Of a DNA stretch of 64,000 nucleotides, positions 45,595-57,869 are shown piece after piece. The notes beneath the pieces are model-generated. The model was not told the origin of the DNA and ran no database searches. It worked only from the letters and a program-made list of their open reading frames with translations. The DNA is from Zantedeschia hybrid cultivar. Taxonomy: Eukaryota > Streptophyta > Magnoliopsida > Alismatales > Araceae. The stretch spans positions 36,299,734 to 36,363,733 of the forward strand of contig JARZZO010000014.1 in NCBI GenBank assembly GCA_030544215.1, read 5' to 3'. Every line of letters begins with the position of its first letter. Within the stretch, counting starts at the first letter, position 1. The translations under genes were made by a program, and so were the position numbers.

Positions 45595-48500
45595 TTATCG
45601 TGGATCACTCAGTTCTATGGATTCAGGTGATGCATTTTGAAGATTTTCAATGAACGGTTTCAACTGTTGACCATTAACGGTGAAAGTGTTCCCATTCTTG
45701 GGATTCAGAATTTTAACGACTCCGTGATCGAAGGTTTTAACGACCACGAAGAGTCCATCCCATCTGGATTTCAGTTTTCCTGGAAATAAGCGGAGCCTAA
45801 AGTTAAATAGCGAAACTTTCTGATTTGGAAGAAAGGATTTTCTCACAATATGTTTATCATGAAAAGCTTAAGTTTTGGCTTTATAAATCTTTGAATTTTC
45901 ATAGGCCTCGTTGCGCAACTCTTCTAGCTCACTCAGTTGTAAGGTTCGGTGGGAACCAGCTTGGGCTAGGTCCAGATTGACTTGTTTGATGGCCCAATAA
46001 GCCCTATGTTCCAATTCCACCGGAAGGTGGCATGCTTTTCCAAAAACCAGGCGATAAGGAGACATGCCAATAGTAGTGTTGTAAGCAGTCCGATAGGCCC
46101 ATAAGGCATCATCCAATCTTTCAGACCAATCTTTTCTATCGGGCCTAACGGACTTTTGCAGAATATTCTTAATCTCTCTATTGGAAACTTCCACTTGGCC
46201 ACTGGTTTGGGGATGATAAGGGGTAGCTACTTTGTGATTAATCTCATATTTCTTAAGCAAAGCCCGAAACTAGTAATTCGTGAAGTGCGTTCCCCCATCA
46301 CTTATGATAGCTTTTGGCCACCCAAATCGAGAAAAGATATTCTTCTGAATGAATTTAATAACCACTTTATGATCATTGGTCTGGGTGGCTACTGCTTCAA
46401 TCCACTTAAAGACATAATCCACCGCTACCAGAATATATGTATGTCCAAAAGAGGGTGGAAAAGGTCCTATAAAGTCAATTCCCCAAACATCAAAGACTTC
46501 AACCACCAAGATTGGGTTGAGTGGCATCATATCCCTTTTCGCCATATTCCCTACAGCCTGACATCGGAGGCAAGTTTTGCTAAATTCATGGGCATCTTTG
46601 AAAAGTGTGGGCCAGTAAAAACCACTTTGCCGGACCTTGGCTGCAGTTTTCTTTTCCGAGAAATGGCCCCTACAAGCCAAATTATGGCAGAAGTTGAGAA
46701 CACTTTGTTGTTCTTCTTCAGGAACACATCGCCTAATGATTTGATCAGAACAGAATTTGAATAGTTCCGGATCCTCCCATAAATAATACTTCTCCTGGGA
46801 AAAGAATTTGTCCTTCTCACTTTTAGTCCATCCTTCCGGAAGCTGATTAGTCACCTTGTAATTGACAATATGAGCATACCAAGGTGCAACAGTGTGAGAA
46901 ATGGCCAGCAGCTGCTCATCAGGAAATGAATCAGTTATTGGTGCACTTTCGAAAATCAGAATTCGGGATAGGTGGTCAGCTACCACATTCTCAGAACCCT
47001 TCTTATCCCGAATTTCCAAATCAAATTCCTGAAGGAGTAGGATCCATCTGATAAGTCTGGGCTTCACATCCTTCTTGGTCAAAAGATATTTCAGAGTTGA
47101 GTGATCAGAATAGATTATGACTTTTGCCCCTAAAAGATAAGATCTGAATTTTTCTAGGGCAAAAACCACAGCTAATAATTCTTTTTCTGTGGTGGTATAA
47201 TTCATTTGAGCATCTGCAAGGGTGCAACTTGCATAATAGATCACCACGGGGCACTTGTTAATTCTTTGTCCTAAAACCGTACCAATAGCATAATCAGAGG
47301 TATTGCACATGATTTCGAAGGACAAAGACCAATCTGGAGATTGAAGAATCGGAGCTTTGGTCAAAGATTCCTTCAGAGAATTGCATGCTTTGATGCAAGA
47401 TTCATCTATTTGGAAAGGAACATCCTTAGCTAGGAGAAGAGTTAAAGGCCGGGCGATTTGAGAGAAATTGTGGATAAGCCGGCGATAGAAATCGGCATGG
47501 CCAAGGAATGAACGGATCTGTCTGATCGAGGTGGGAGGAGGAAGATTAGATATGAGATCAATCTTATCTTTATCTACCTCCATCCCCCTTTCAGACATAA
47601 TGTGGCCTAGAACAATACCCTCTCGAACCATAAAGTGGCTCTTTTCCCAGCTAAGTATCAGATTGGTGTTTATGCATCTTGCTAACACTTGTTTAAGATT
47701 TTTCAAGCAATTTTCAAAAGAATCCCCGAAGATTGAGAAATCATCCATGAAAACTTCGAGGAATTCTCCCACCATATCGGAGAATATAGTCATCATGCAC
47801 CGTTGAAATGTGGCTGGTGCATTGCATAATCCAAATGGCATTCTCCTAAAAGCAAACGTGCCATAAGGGCACGTAAAGGTGGTCTTTTCTTGATCTTCCG
47901 GGTAAATAGCTACTTGATTGTACCCGGAGTACCCATCTAAGAAGCAAAAGTACTTTTGGCCCGATAACTTTTCCAGAATATGATCTATGAATGGGAGTGT
48001 AAAGTGATCCTTCTTAGTCATGAGATTCAGCTTTCGGTAATCAATGCACATTCTCCATCTCGTGGTAGGCCTAGTAGGTACCTCTTCCCCCTGATGATTC
48101 TTGACAACCGTCAATCCGGACTTCTTTGGTACCACTTGAGTTGGGCTGACCCATTTGCTATCTGATATGGGATAAATGATACCCGCATCCAGCCATTTCA
48201 CAACCTCTTTTTTAACCACCTCTTTCATATTTGGGTTAAGCCGCCTTTGCATCTCCTGACTGGGCTTAGAATTCTCTTCCATATAGATGTGATGCATGCA
48301 AACGGACGGGCTAATTCCCTTCAAATCGGCCACCGACCATCCAATGGCACCCTTGTGGTCTTTGAGGACTTCGGTTAACTGGGCCTCCTGCAGCGATGTG
48401 AGATTTTCCTCAATGATGATCGGGAGAGTTTGGTCCGAGCCCAAGAAGATATACTTGAGAGACTTAGGTAATGGCTTGAGTTCAAGCTCAGGAGGGTCCT

Positions 48501-49060
48501 CTAAGGATGGCAAAGCGGGCTCAGATTGTAAGGCTGGTAAAGGTTCAACCTTGGGCCAAGATGTTAATGGGCTCGGAGAATCTTTTAAAGCATTCACTTC
48601 CTTTAGATGGTCATGCGTGATCATCACATTTTCTTCAACCAGATTATCCAAGATATCAATAGTATGGCATTCTTCTTCATGATCTAGATATTGAGATGCT
48701 TTGAAGACATTAATCTTGACTTTTTGACCCCCAAATGAAATGTCCATCATGCCAGTTTCACAATTTATATTAGCTTTGGCAGTGGCTAAGAATGGACGAC
48801 CTAGGATGATCGGGGTGTGAATGAGTTCCTTAGGTAATGCCATATCCAAAATAAGAAAATCCACGGGAAAATAACAATCATGAACCTTCACAATAACATC
48901 CTCATTTAATCCCTGTGGAGTCTTCCTAGACCTATCAGCCAACTGCAAGATGATGGATGTGGGCTTTAATTCCCCAATATCAAATTTATCATAAATGGCT
49001 GTTGGCAAGAGGTTCACACTAGCACCTAAATCTAATAAAGCTCTATCAAATGTAACCCAC
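45595..49060 (-). pseudogene. C pol: protease end, RT, RNase H, integrase
   Basis: A 915-codon open stretch (49017-46270) runs from the protease (NLLPTAIYDKF, ILGRPFLA) through RT (FLDGYSGY, FMDDF both intact) and RNase H (YTTTEKELLAVVFALEKF) into integrase, with its zinc-binding region (CHNLACRGHFSEKKTA...CLRCQ) and core Asp residues in WGIDFIGPF and ISDGG. A TAG at 46270-46272 ends it. D has CAG there, which shows a C-to-T change. The last part continues to 45595 with one more TAA (45865-45867, also in D). The protease active site just above 49017 is separated by a lesion near 49060. Confidence 0.93.
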
Positions 49061-51184
49061 CTAAGTTACATGAGATCAAAGGTGCTCCAGGATCCTTCAA
49101 CTTCTTGGGAAGATGATTCATCACAATCGCACTTACATCTTTTGAAAGCCGAACCTTTTCGGGTGCCATTCTAGATTCTCTTCATAGAATACATAATTCC
49201 TTGAGGAACTTAGCATAAGCTGGCACATGTTTGATGGCATCGAGGAGTGGAATATTAATATGAACTTGTTTGAATAAGTTCAGCAACTCCTCATTCTGGG
49301 CTAGTTTCTTCCTGGCATTGGGCTTAGCTAACAAAGCATTTGGAAATGGCACCCTAGGTTGATAAGAACTTGGGCCTTCATCTATCTTCCCTTTTCCTTT
49401 CGGGTCCTCCTCCAACTTCTCCATATTGGGTTCAACCTCACTCTCACTTTCAATTTCATGAAGCCCATCAGTGGAACCTTCGGCTAACTCTCCATCTGTA
49501 TGTGGGTTTTCTAAACTTCTCTCACTCCTAAGGGCTGAAATGGCTTAAGCATTCTCAAATTGGGCCCTTTAGGTTGTGGTAACGGGCCAGGCTGAGGTAA
49601 AAGGTCCGATTGCTGTGAAAAACCCGGAGGTTGATTCCTTGGATTGGCAATAGGTTGACTAGGAAGTTGACCCACTTCTCTTCTCATTGTAGCTTCAGCC
49701 AGTTGGCCCATTTGACTTTCTAACTTAGAAATGGATTGTTGCTGGGTCAAAATCAGCTGTTGGAGTTGAGTGAATTTGTCATCAAAGTTGGGCTGAAGAG
49801 GTTGTTGGTAATTGGGTGGAAGATGGAATTGGGTTGGTTGTTCAGATTGGAATGAGTGGTAGTAGGCCGGTTGACCTGATTGGAATGATTGGTAGTGGGC
49901 CGGTTGAGAGAATTGGGCTTGAGATCCCCTTGCCTGAACATTTCCGTAGAAATTAGATTGATGTTGAAATGAATTCTGTGGCTTTTGGGCTTGATGCATG
50001 GGAAGATTGGACATTGGTAATGGGGCCTGCTGATTCTTCCAAGAAAAATTAGGGTGGTTTCTCCAGCCAGGATTGTAAGTATTTGTGAATGGATCATTAT
50101 TGGGCCTAGAGAATCCCTGGGCAGCCTGAACTTGTTCTTGAATGAATGGTGGAAGTTGGGCCGCGGTTGGGCATTCATTCACTTGATGGGTTGGACTTGC
50201 GCATAAGGCATAAATGTCATGATTGGCAGAAGATGGGCCTTCATATGGACTAGATTGTGTTGGGTAAGTAGGTTCTTGCTTGTTTAAGGCCAAGAGTTGG
50301 TCTAATTTCTGGGCCAAGATGTGTACCTTATCCAATTTCTGATTAATCAGATTTATATCCATTTTAGATTCGGGCTCTCCACGGGCCTTAAGTTCATACA
50401 TTCCAGCCCGTTTAGATGGCCCAATAGACCTTTCATAAGATGATAATGAGGCATGATTGATGGAATTTTTGCTTAACATCTCAAAAAGATCATAAGCCTT
50501 ATCTTAATTTTTCATGATAAATGCCCCTCCACATGAGGCATCCACCATTTGTCTGAACTGTTCAGACAATCCTTCATAGAATGCTTGGACAATTTGCCAC
50601 TTTGATAGCCCATGATGAGGGCATTTCCTAAGCAATTCTTTCAGTGTTTCCCAAGATTCATGGATCAATTCCCTGGGAGTTTGGGTAAAACTCGTGATGG
50701 CCCTTCTCATGGTATTGGTCCGCCCTATGGGGTAGAACTTCTTGAAAAATTCTTTCTGCATTTCTTCCCATGTCCTAATGGGCCTTCCTATAGTCCCCAA
50801 CCAATATTTAGCCTTGTCCTTTAATGAAAAGGGAAATAAGGTGAACTTAAGGCCATCATCGGTGAAATGCTGGATCTTCACCGTAGAACAGATTTCTAGA
50901 AATTCATCCAGATGCTTATAAGGATCTTCATTAGTATTTCCATAAAAGGATGGGAGCATCTGAATGGTGTTAGATTTAATTTCATATTGATTGGCTGGAT
51001 TCTGAGGAGGATGAATATAGGATGAAGGTTGATATTGATTTGGAATGAAATAGTCCTTCATTTGCTTCGGTGGGTCATGATTATCAGCCATTTGATTGTG
51101 TGGTGGGCTTCCTTGGTGTAGGATTCTCTCGATTTCGGCAAATGGTCCTAGAAGGTTAGGATTTTGAGATCTCCTACCTTGCAT
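49061..51184 (-). pseudogene. C gag and gag-protease linker
   Basis: Starts MQGRRSQNPNLLGPFAEIER at 51184. The gag core (YKHLDEFLEICSTVKI to KYWLGTIGRPI) is followed by a TAA at 50504-50506 (a Glu in A and B). The frame then continues in register with a CCHC-type knuckle region (YALCASPTHQVNECPTAAQ) and a Gln-rich linker. A frameshift near 49550 precedes the acidic linker and LLDAIKHVPAYAKFLKELC. Confidence 0.9.
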
Positions 51185-52110
51185 ATACTAGGACTAAGGG
51201 AGAGAGATGATGGATTTGAATTTTTTTTTCTATTTCTTGTTTTTTTTTTAAATGCAAACAATTTTGGCAATCAAAGTACCCTAATGATCTAATGTTGACC
51301 TAGACTCTCTATGTGAATTTTCTTACAAGGTGAATGGGGTCCACCTCAAGTCACAACCACAATCAATCAACAGCCAGGTAAGAGGTGGGGTAGTGGGAGG
51401 CTCCCCCTACTTTCGTAGGGACCTAATTAGAGAACCACTTTCCCGCTTAGGCGTTTGCCTTTTTAACCTCTAGCCTAGACATCGTTGCCAAAAGTGGAGG
51501 CAACCCGAAATTTAAACCACTCACGGTGTAAACCGTAAATTCTCTTTCGACTTGCTTTTAATTGGATTAGGAAATGCCAATGCAAGGAAGGTGATTTGTG
51601 GGCTAAGGAAGGGTGATCAAATCCCTATCTTATGTGGTTAAAGTTGTTCCCCTTAGAGTCTTTTTGAATGCAATGCAAGGCAATAAGCAAATCAATACAG
51701 GGTGTGTTGATGCAATCATGAATGACTTGCTATAATTGAAACATATACCTTTCCCCCGCAATCTTCAACAATTCATGGAAATGACTAAAAATAGAAACTA
51801 ATGCATGCTTTCCTAAAATGATGAATGCCTAACATGGAAGGTTTCTAATTTGGAAATGAAGATTTTTAAATTTGAATGTTCTTCATTTGTTCTTTTTTTT
51901 AGTTAATGGAAACCTATCTAAATTAGAAACTACAAAAATTGAAACTAACTAAAATAAGAAAATCGAAAAAGTTGGAACACACTTACCAATGGTTCGCTTT
52001 CCTCTCTGTTTTTTTTTTTTTTTCAATACACCTACAAAAACAAGAAAAATGAGGTTAGCTAAAGATTAATTACACTAAATCCAAGATAATCAAAATTAAA
52101 AATCTAATTC
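51185..52110 (-). other. C leader with conserved GAAA-hairpin block
   Basis: Non-coding. Block 51374-51430 contains, in sense, CCCTAC-GAAA-GTAGGG (plus 51405-51420), then GGGAGCCTCCC. A further AGGC-AAAC-GCCT stem lies just 5' of it. It sits about 220 bases upstream of the gag start. Confidence 0.8.
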
Positions 52111-52126
52111 TCCGGCAACGACGCCA
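52111..52126 (-). promoter_or_regulatory. Primer binding site of C (tRNA-Asp type)
   Basis: Sense TGGCGTCGTTGCCGGA, five bases from the LTR, one change from the B site. Confidence 0.92.
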
Positions 52127-52131
52127 AAAAT

Positions 52132-53886
52132 TGATCGTTTCGAATTGTGTGTCGTTAAACACTTTTGAAAACGTCAATCAACATTAATCCAAACTCAATA
52201 ATTTTTGACAAATAGTATGGTGAGCATGGGTCGAATCCCCAGGAAAGTAAATTCTTAACTTTAAAAACTTTGGATTTTTGGCTATTTAAAAGAGGATTGA
52301 TTGTTTGAATTAACTAATTAATTGCCTATCTAACCAACAAATCAATTAGTCAAAGTTATTAAAATTAAAATCTAACTAATTAAGCAACTTTGGAGAAAAC
52401 AAACAAATCCTTGGTAGAATCTAAAAGGGGGAACATCTCAATAAAAAAAAAACATTAATATTTAACAAAATCCATCAATAAGCTAAAAGAAAAAATAAAT
52501 TACAGAATTTTCTACTTTAATATCCTAAGCAACCACTAAACCTAAGCAAATAACTATCTAATAACAAGAATAATAATAATAAAAAATATAAAGAACAATG
52601 CAGCGAGCAAGGGCTCGGAGGAGGCTTCTGCGTGTAGGGTGGTGCAGTGGACCGCGGGAGGTGTGTGGCAGGCGTGGAGTGCAGAGGCGTGCTGGACCGG
52701 GCATTGGCGGCTAGCTGAGCGGCGACGAAAGCTGGCGCGAACACTGGCGAGTTGCCCCGTGGCGGGCAGTTCCCGCTCACCGGCGCGAGCGTCGAGGGTG
52801 TGGAAGGCGGCTGACGCGTGGCTCGGCTGGGCGGCCGAGGCGCGAATTCGCGCTGGGCACGGGCGACGATGCCTAGCCCGACGAATCACGCGGTGCTGCC
52901 ACGTGGCGAGGGAGGCGGCGGCTCACAGGGCAGTGCTGACGCGTGGCGATGGCAGGGCCCCCGGTGCAGCCAAGCGGGAGGCACGGGCGACGAGGGGGTC
53001 TTCTGCGAATCCGCTCTGCCTGCCGCGTGTCCTGGCGGGGCCCGATGCGGCGGCCGGCGAGAGAGAGAGAGAGAAGAGAGAGACAGAGCGAGAGGGAAAA
53101 AGGTGGAGAAAGGGAGGATGAGTGAGGAAGAAAGAGAGAAAAAGTTAGGGAGAGATAGAGAGGTGGGGTGTGTGACAGACAGAGAGAGAGGGAGATAGAG
53201 AAACCGAGAGAGAACGTGGGGGAGAGAAAAAGTGGAGAGAGAGCAGGGGGAAAAGGTGAGTAAGGAGGGGAGGGGGTTCTGACAGAGAGAGGTAAACAAA
53301 GAGAGAGAGAAAGAGACTGCGAGAGAGAGAAGGAGAGAAAAATTAAGTAAGTATCCCCCCTAGAAAGAAAGAGGAGGTCTTTTTAAAAGAGGAGGATCTT
53401 TTCAAAAAGAGGAAAGGGGGGAAATGGAGGTGGCGGCTGCTCTTCTTGATTTTTTTGGGCAAGAATTAGGGCAACCCTAATCTGAGAAGTAAATGACCAG
53501 TTCGCCCCTGCTTTAGCCTTTTAGCCAAAATGAAGTCGAATTTTGTTGAGATTCGAACACTGGACCTCCCACAAATTTCCAGAAACTCCACCAACTGCAC
53601 TGCATCATCAGCATGTCTTGTTCATATAGAATAAATGTAAATTAGCATATTATCATAAAAATCATTACATTTATTTATTTATTTCATCTCGGTTTTGTCG
53701 AAAAATCGCAAACACGCTATACTCCATTAATTACAAGAAATGACGATGTTTTTAAGTCGGAATTTGACTAAATTGGTACCGTTGGAATTGGTACGAAATT
53801 ATCTATCATTTCATGCTATTTTACAGATAAAAACGTGAGTGTGATGTAAAAGATTTCCCTTAAATGATCAATTTAACAACTCATCA
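52132..53886 (-). repeat. C 5' LTR
   Basis: 1,755 bp and highly similar to 42650-44405, with scattered substitutions. tRNA-like boxes lie at about 53546-53606. Confidence 0.95.
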
Positions 53887-54151
53887 GTAGTTCTTCACCA
53901 AAGGTCAGCGAAGGTAACGATATATCAAACAGGATAGAAATGAACTCCAAGCACCTCAAATGATATGCACGATCATCTGTCCTGATTCCAAGTATAGTGG
54001 GCGGGAGAACAAAAACTTGAATTCAAATTGCCTACGATTTGCAATAGATATTCTTTAAAATGAAGTTTGAGTCTTTTTACTAATCATGGTAGTCCTAATT
54101 TTTGAAATGATTGCATTGCTATAGGACTAGCAATGATTAAGTTGGGAGGTG
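53887..54151 (+). other. B 3' UTR, right part, with PPT
   Basis: It starts with the second GTAGT duplication. The purine tract AAGTTGGGAGGTG (54139-54151) abuts the 3' LTR. Confidence 0.85.
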
Positions 54152-54893
54152 TGATAAATTTACAATTTTACATAAATAACAGATGAAATTTACACACTTT
54201 GTTATCAATTTAATGAACAAAATCACATACAATGACAGATAAATCTTTTGTGCATTCAAACATATCAATTTTTAAAAAAATTCGAATTTCAAATATCATC
54301 ACTCCATGGATTGAATAAGGGTAGCAATTTCATTCTCAAATAAGATTTTTTCGGCAATTATTTAATGTGTAGTTGGATGATTTATTGCCGCATTGTTATT
54401 TCTTTTGATTAGTTTATTTTTTCTATTAAGAAATTAATTAGAATTTCTATTATTAAACTTTGTTTTAGGAACTACTGTATCTGATTTTATTGAAATAATA
54501 GCAATCATGTTATTTCCCTTTTGATGTTGTAGATATTTTAATTATTTTCTTAGATCAATATTATCTAGTTAGATTTATTCACTTTACTTAATCTTAACAA
54601 TTAGTTAATTAAGTTTTAGTGGTTGCCACTAGGTGCTAATTAGAGGTTTTGTTGAAAACATTAAAAAAATTTGTAATTGATTTTCGTCCAAGTGCTTAAA
54701 ATATATTTTTTTTAGAACATTATATCAAAAATCCAATTTCATTCAAAATCCAAAGTTTTCAAAATTAGATTTCTATTTCCTCATGGATCGACCCGATCTC
54801 GTCACCACACTATTTTCAAATAATTTTGTGTGAGAATCGGAATTTAAAGTTGATGATATTTGTGTTTTAACGACGGCATTTAAATACGCATCA
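54152..54893 (+). repeat. B 3' LTR with 1.1-kb internal deletion
   Basis: 742 bp. Both ends match the 5' LTR, but GCCGCAT (5' LTR position 31060) is joined directly to TGTTATTTC (32185). The tRNA-like boxes, the TATA box and the GC-rich segment are gone. Confidence 0.93.
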
Positions 54894-54898
54894 CCCGT
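54894..54898. repeat. Target-site duplication of B, right copy (CCCGT)
   Basis: Identical to 30815-30819. Confidence 0.95.
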
Positions 54899-55376
54899 TT
54901 CATGGTATTGGTTCTTCCTATAGGATATAATTTCTTCAAGAATTCTTATTGCATTTCAGGCCAGGTTCTAATGGGCTTTCCTATTGTACCAAGCTAGTAT
55001 TTGGCTTTGTTCTTAAGAGAGAAAGGAAATAGGGTTAGGCGACATCTTCTGTGAAATCTTGAATTTTCACGGTAGAACAAATCTCAAAGAATTCATCCAA
55101 ATGTTTATATGGATCTTCATTGATCTTCCCATAGAAAGATGGGAGCATTTGGATGGTATTAGGCTTGATCTCATAATGGCTTGCATAGGTATGGGGCAAT
55201 TGAATAGAAGATGAAGGGTTATAGTCTTGAGGAATGAAATATTCCTTCATCTACTTAGGCATTTCTTGATTATTTCCAACCATTTGATTTTGAAGATTAG
55301 TTTGGTGATGTACGTATCTCTCAATTTCTTGAATAGGTTTGATAATATATAGATTTTGAGATCTTCTACCTAGCAT
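54899..55376 (-). pseudogene. Athila A: N-terminal gag
   Basis: From the start at 55374-55376 it encodes MLGRRSQNLYIIKPIQE, then, after a stop (near 55252), MKEYFIPQDYNPSS and the gag core to DFTEDVA, where a base loss shifts the frame near 55037. The rest of the core runs to the B junction and resumes at 30814. It is similar to B and C over its whole length. Confidence 0.9.
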
Positions 55377-56293
55377 ACACTGGACGAAGAGAGAGAAGAT
55401 GATTTGTTTTTTTATTTTTATTTTTTATTTTTTTATGCAAAGACAAACAAGTTGAAAACAATTAACCTAATGACCTAAGTTCAACATAGACCTAAAGATG
55501 ATTTTTCTCACAAAGTAACTAGAATTCGTTGTGAAACACACCCACAAAGGATCAACGGCTAGATACGAGGTGGGGTAGTGGGAGGCTCCTCCTACTTTCG
55601 TAGGGACCTAATTAAATAACCACTTTCTCTCTTAGGCGTTTGCCTTTGTAACCTCCAGCCTAGACACCAGTGTCCAAAGTAGATGCAAATTCACAACTTG
55701 ATCCAATCACAGTGTGAACCCTAGGTTCAATTGCTAATTGATTTTATTAGGGTTGGAAAATGCAAGATGAAGTGTTGGTGGTTTGTGGGCCAAAGAAGGG
55801 TGATTAAATCTCCACCTTATCTTGTTATGAAGGTGCCCTTAAGTTATTTTAGCAATGAGATGCTCACCACAATTCAAACAAGTTCATTTTATGCAAAAAT
55901 GAATTGACAATGCATGAACATGTTATTGGCACATTTGAGAGAAACTCACCTTGCTTCCCGCACTCTTAAACATAAATTAAAATGACAAAAATTGAAAAGT
56001 AATGCATTCCTAAATGATGTATGTCCTAAAACATGATAGTTTGATTTCTATTCTTGAAATGATTTTTTTATTATTTTGATTTTCTGATTTTTTTTAATTA
56101 ATAGATTCTATCACAATTCTAGCAAAATCTGAAAATAAAAATAAAATAAATGATAAGTTGGAACAAACTCACCAACTAGGAGTTTTCCTTTCATTTTTTC
56201 ATTTTTTTTTAAAATACTGCAAGGAAAGAAAATCAATGTGAGTATGGATATACACAAATGGACCCAAAATTATCAAAATTAAAAATCAACTTC
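55377..56293 (-). other. A leader with conserved GAAA-hairpin block
   Basis: Non-coding. The conserved block lies at about 55563-55612, with sense CCTAC-GAAA-GTAGG at plus 55591-55604, about 215 bases upstream of gag. Confidence 0.8.
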
Positions 56294-56309
56294 CCCGGCA
56301 ACGACGCCA
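56294..56309 (-). promoter_or_regulatory. Primer binding site of A (tRNA-Asp type)
   Basis: Sense TGGCGTCGTTGCCGGG, five bases from the LTR. Confidence 0.92.
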
Positions 56310-56314
56310 AAAAT

Positions 56315-57869
56315 TGATCGCTCGAAATTATGTGTCGTTAAGCATATTCGAACATCAATCTTAAAATTTCAATTTCCACATATAATTATTTGAAAAATAG
56401 CAAGTGGTGAGATTGGGTCGAATCCACAGGAAAATAAATTTTTAAAGTTGAAAAACTTTAGTTTTTAGAGGAAAAACAGAGAAGAAAGACGAGGGAGCAT
56501 GATGATTTGATAGTTAAGAATTGAAATTAACCGGACTTATTATGAACTCACTAAAAGAGCACTTCTAAACGAGCATAATCAAACCATATATTGAACTAAG
56601 ACTACCTCTAAAATACTAATTAAAAGTAGAATATAAGGTTTGAGTAGTATTAACAGAAGAAAAAATAAAAGTTGTAGAACAAAAAGAGGGAGAAAAGATA
56701 ACTTTTTTCGAAGGAGCTACTGTCATTCATTATTAGAATTACATGAAATTTTATAGAGACATTGAAAATCAAACATTAATATGACTTTCATTAGGAAACT
56801 TTTACAGAAAATATTTGAAATACGGTGTAACATGAAGAACTCAAAAACTAGAGACAGAGGCGGTGGAGGGAGAAAACTGATGTTTGCAGCCGTCGTAGCC
56901 CTTCGTGCGGATCCTTAGTAGTCCTGGACTCCTTCCAGTGGTCAGTTGCCATGCCTCGAGTCCACCTCTTGCCTTGACAGCCGCTAGTTTGAGAGAGATG
57001 TAGAGAGAGAGAGGGAGAGAGAGAGAGAGAGAGAGAGAAAATAAAAACTAGAGAGAGAGGGGGCTGCTACAGTACCTGAAGGTACTGTAGCAAAGAGAGG
57101 GAGAAAGTGAGAGAGAGAAATTGGGAGAGAGAGGTATTTGGATGGAAGGGGTGAGATAGTTCTAAAAATTTCAAAAGTGTCTTTTTCCACCCCCTCCTAT
57201 GGTTTTATAGAAGAGAGTCCCAAATTTTGAATTTAAAAAGGGTAATAAATAGGCTATTAAGCTATTCCTTGATTAGGGGCTTCTCTTTAAAAACCATGAA
57301 TGTTTATTTTGAAATTTGAATTTAGAGAGAGATATTTGGTTTTGATTTTTGAAATTTAGATTTTGAGTAATAAATGTTATTTTCGAAATTTGAATTTTGA
57401 AATTTGAAATTCAAATTTTTAAAAAAATAAATATTATTTTTGAATTTGAATTTAGAAATTTCCATCTCTCTCTCTCTCTCTTAGCTGGCATGTGGGCCCC
57501 TTTTGAAGAGCAAAAATACAATCTTGTTCCTTCTGGGATTTGAACCCTGGTCACTTTATTGAAACTTAGGTGGGCTAACCACTATGATATCTGCTTGCTC
57601 AATCTACATAAAATAACAGTTAAGTTTATGCGGCAATCAATAAATTATTCAAATGTATATTAAATAATTGCCGAAAAACTCTTATTGGAAATGAGATTAT
57701 CACACTTACTTAATTCATGAAATGATGATATTTGGCATTCAAATTTTACAAAATTAATATTTTGAAAGCATAATTGATTTATCTATCATTCCATATGGTT
57801 TTGTACATAAAATTGATAGTATACTGTGTAAATTTTATCTATTGTTTATCTAAAAATGTGTACTTATCA
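56315..57869 (-). repeat. A 5' LTR
   Basis: TGATCG...TTATCA on the plus strand, 1,555 bp. A sense TATAAAA box lies at 57203-57209 (plus TTTTATA), GA microsatellites at about 56993-57060 and a tRNA-like pair at 57535-57589 (box B GGGTTCAAATCCC and box A-like TATCATAGTGGTTAG in sense). The partner LTR lies left of the window. The following TAGTC (57870-57874) should be one half of the target duplication. Confidence 0.9.

Larger units (their letters stand above)
42650..53886 (-). mobile_element. C: nearly full-length Athila retrotransposon
   Basis: It is 11,237 bp, with TGATCG...TATCA/CATCA ends on the plus strand and target duplication GTAGT at 42645-42649 and 53887-53891. LTRs are 1,756 and 1,755 bp. 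Sense order right to left is LTR, PBS, leader, gag, protease, RT, RNase H, integrase, 3' UTR, PPT and LTR. There is no env-like gene. Few lesions and similar LTRs make it one of the youngest insertions in the window. Confidence 0.95.
30820..54893 (+). mobile_element. B: Athila Ty3/gypsy retrotransposon (plus strand), interrupted by D and C
   Basis: The limits are TG...CA with a perfect 5-bp duplication inside gag of element A. Order is 5' LTR, tRNA-Asp-type PBS, leader, gag, protease, RT, RNase H, then D, the C-terminal end of integrase, the 3' non-coding region split by C, PPT and 3' LTR. Most of integrase is missing at the D junction. The 3' LTR has a 1.1-kb internal deletion. B is the only element here in plus orientation. 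Confidence 0.93.

Noticed and set aside
56984..57060. GA microsatellite as a special regulatory repeat
   Set aside because: Simple GAGA tract common in plant LTRs and present at variable length in A, C and D. No further structure seen.
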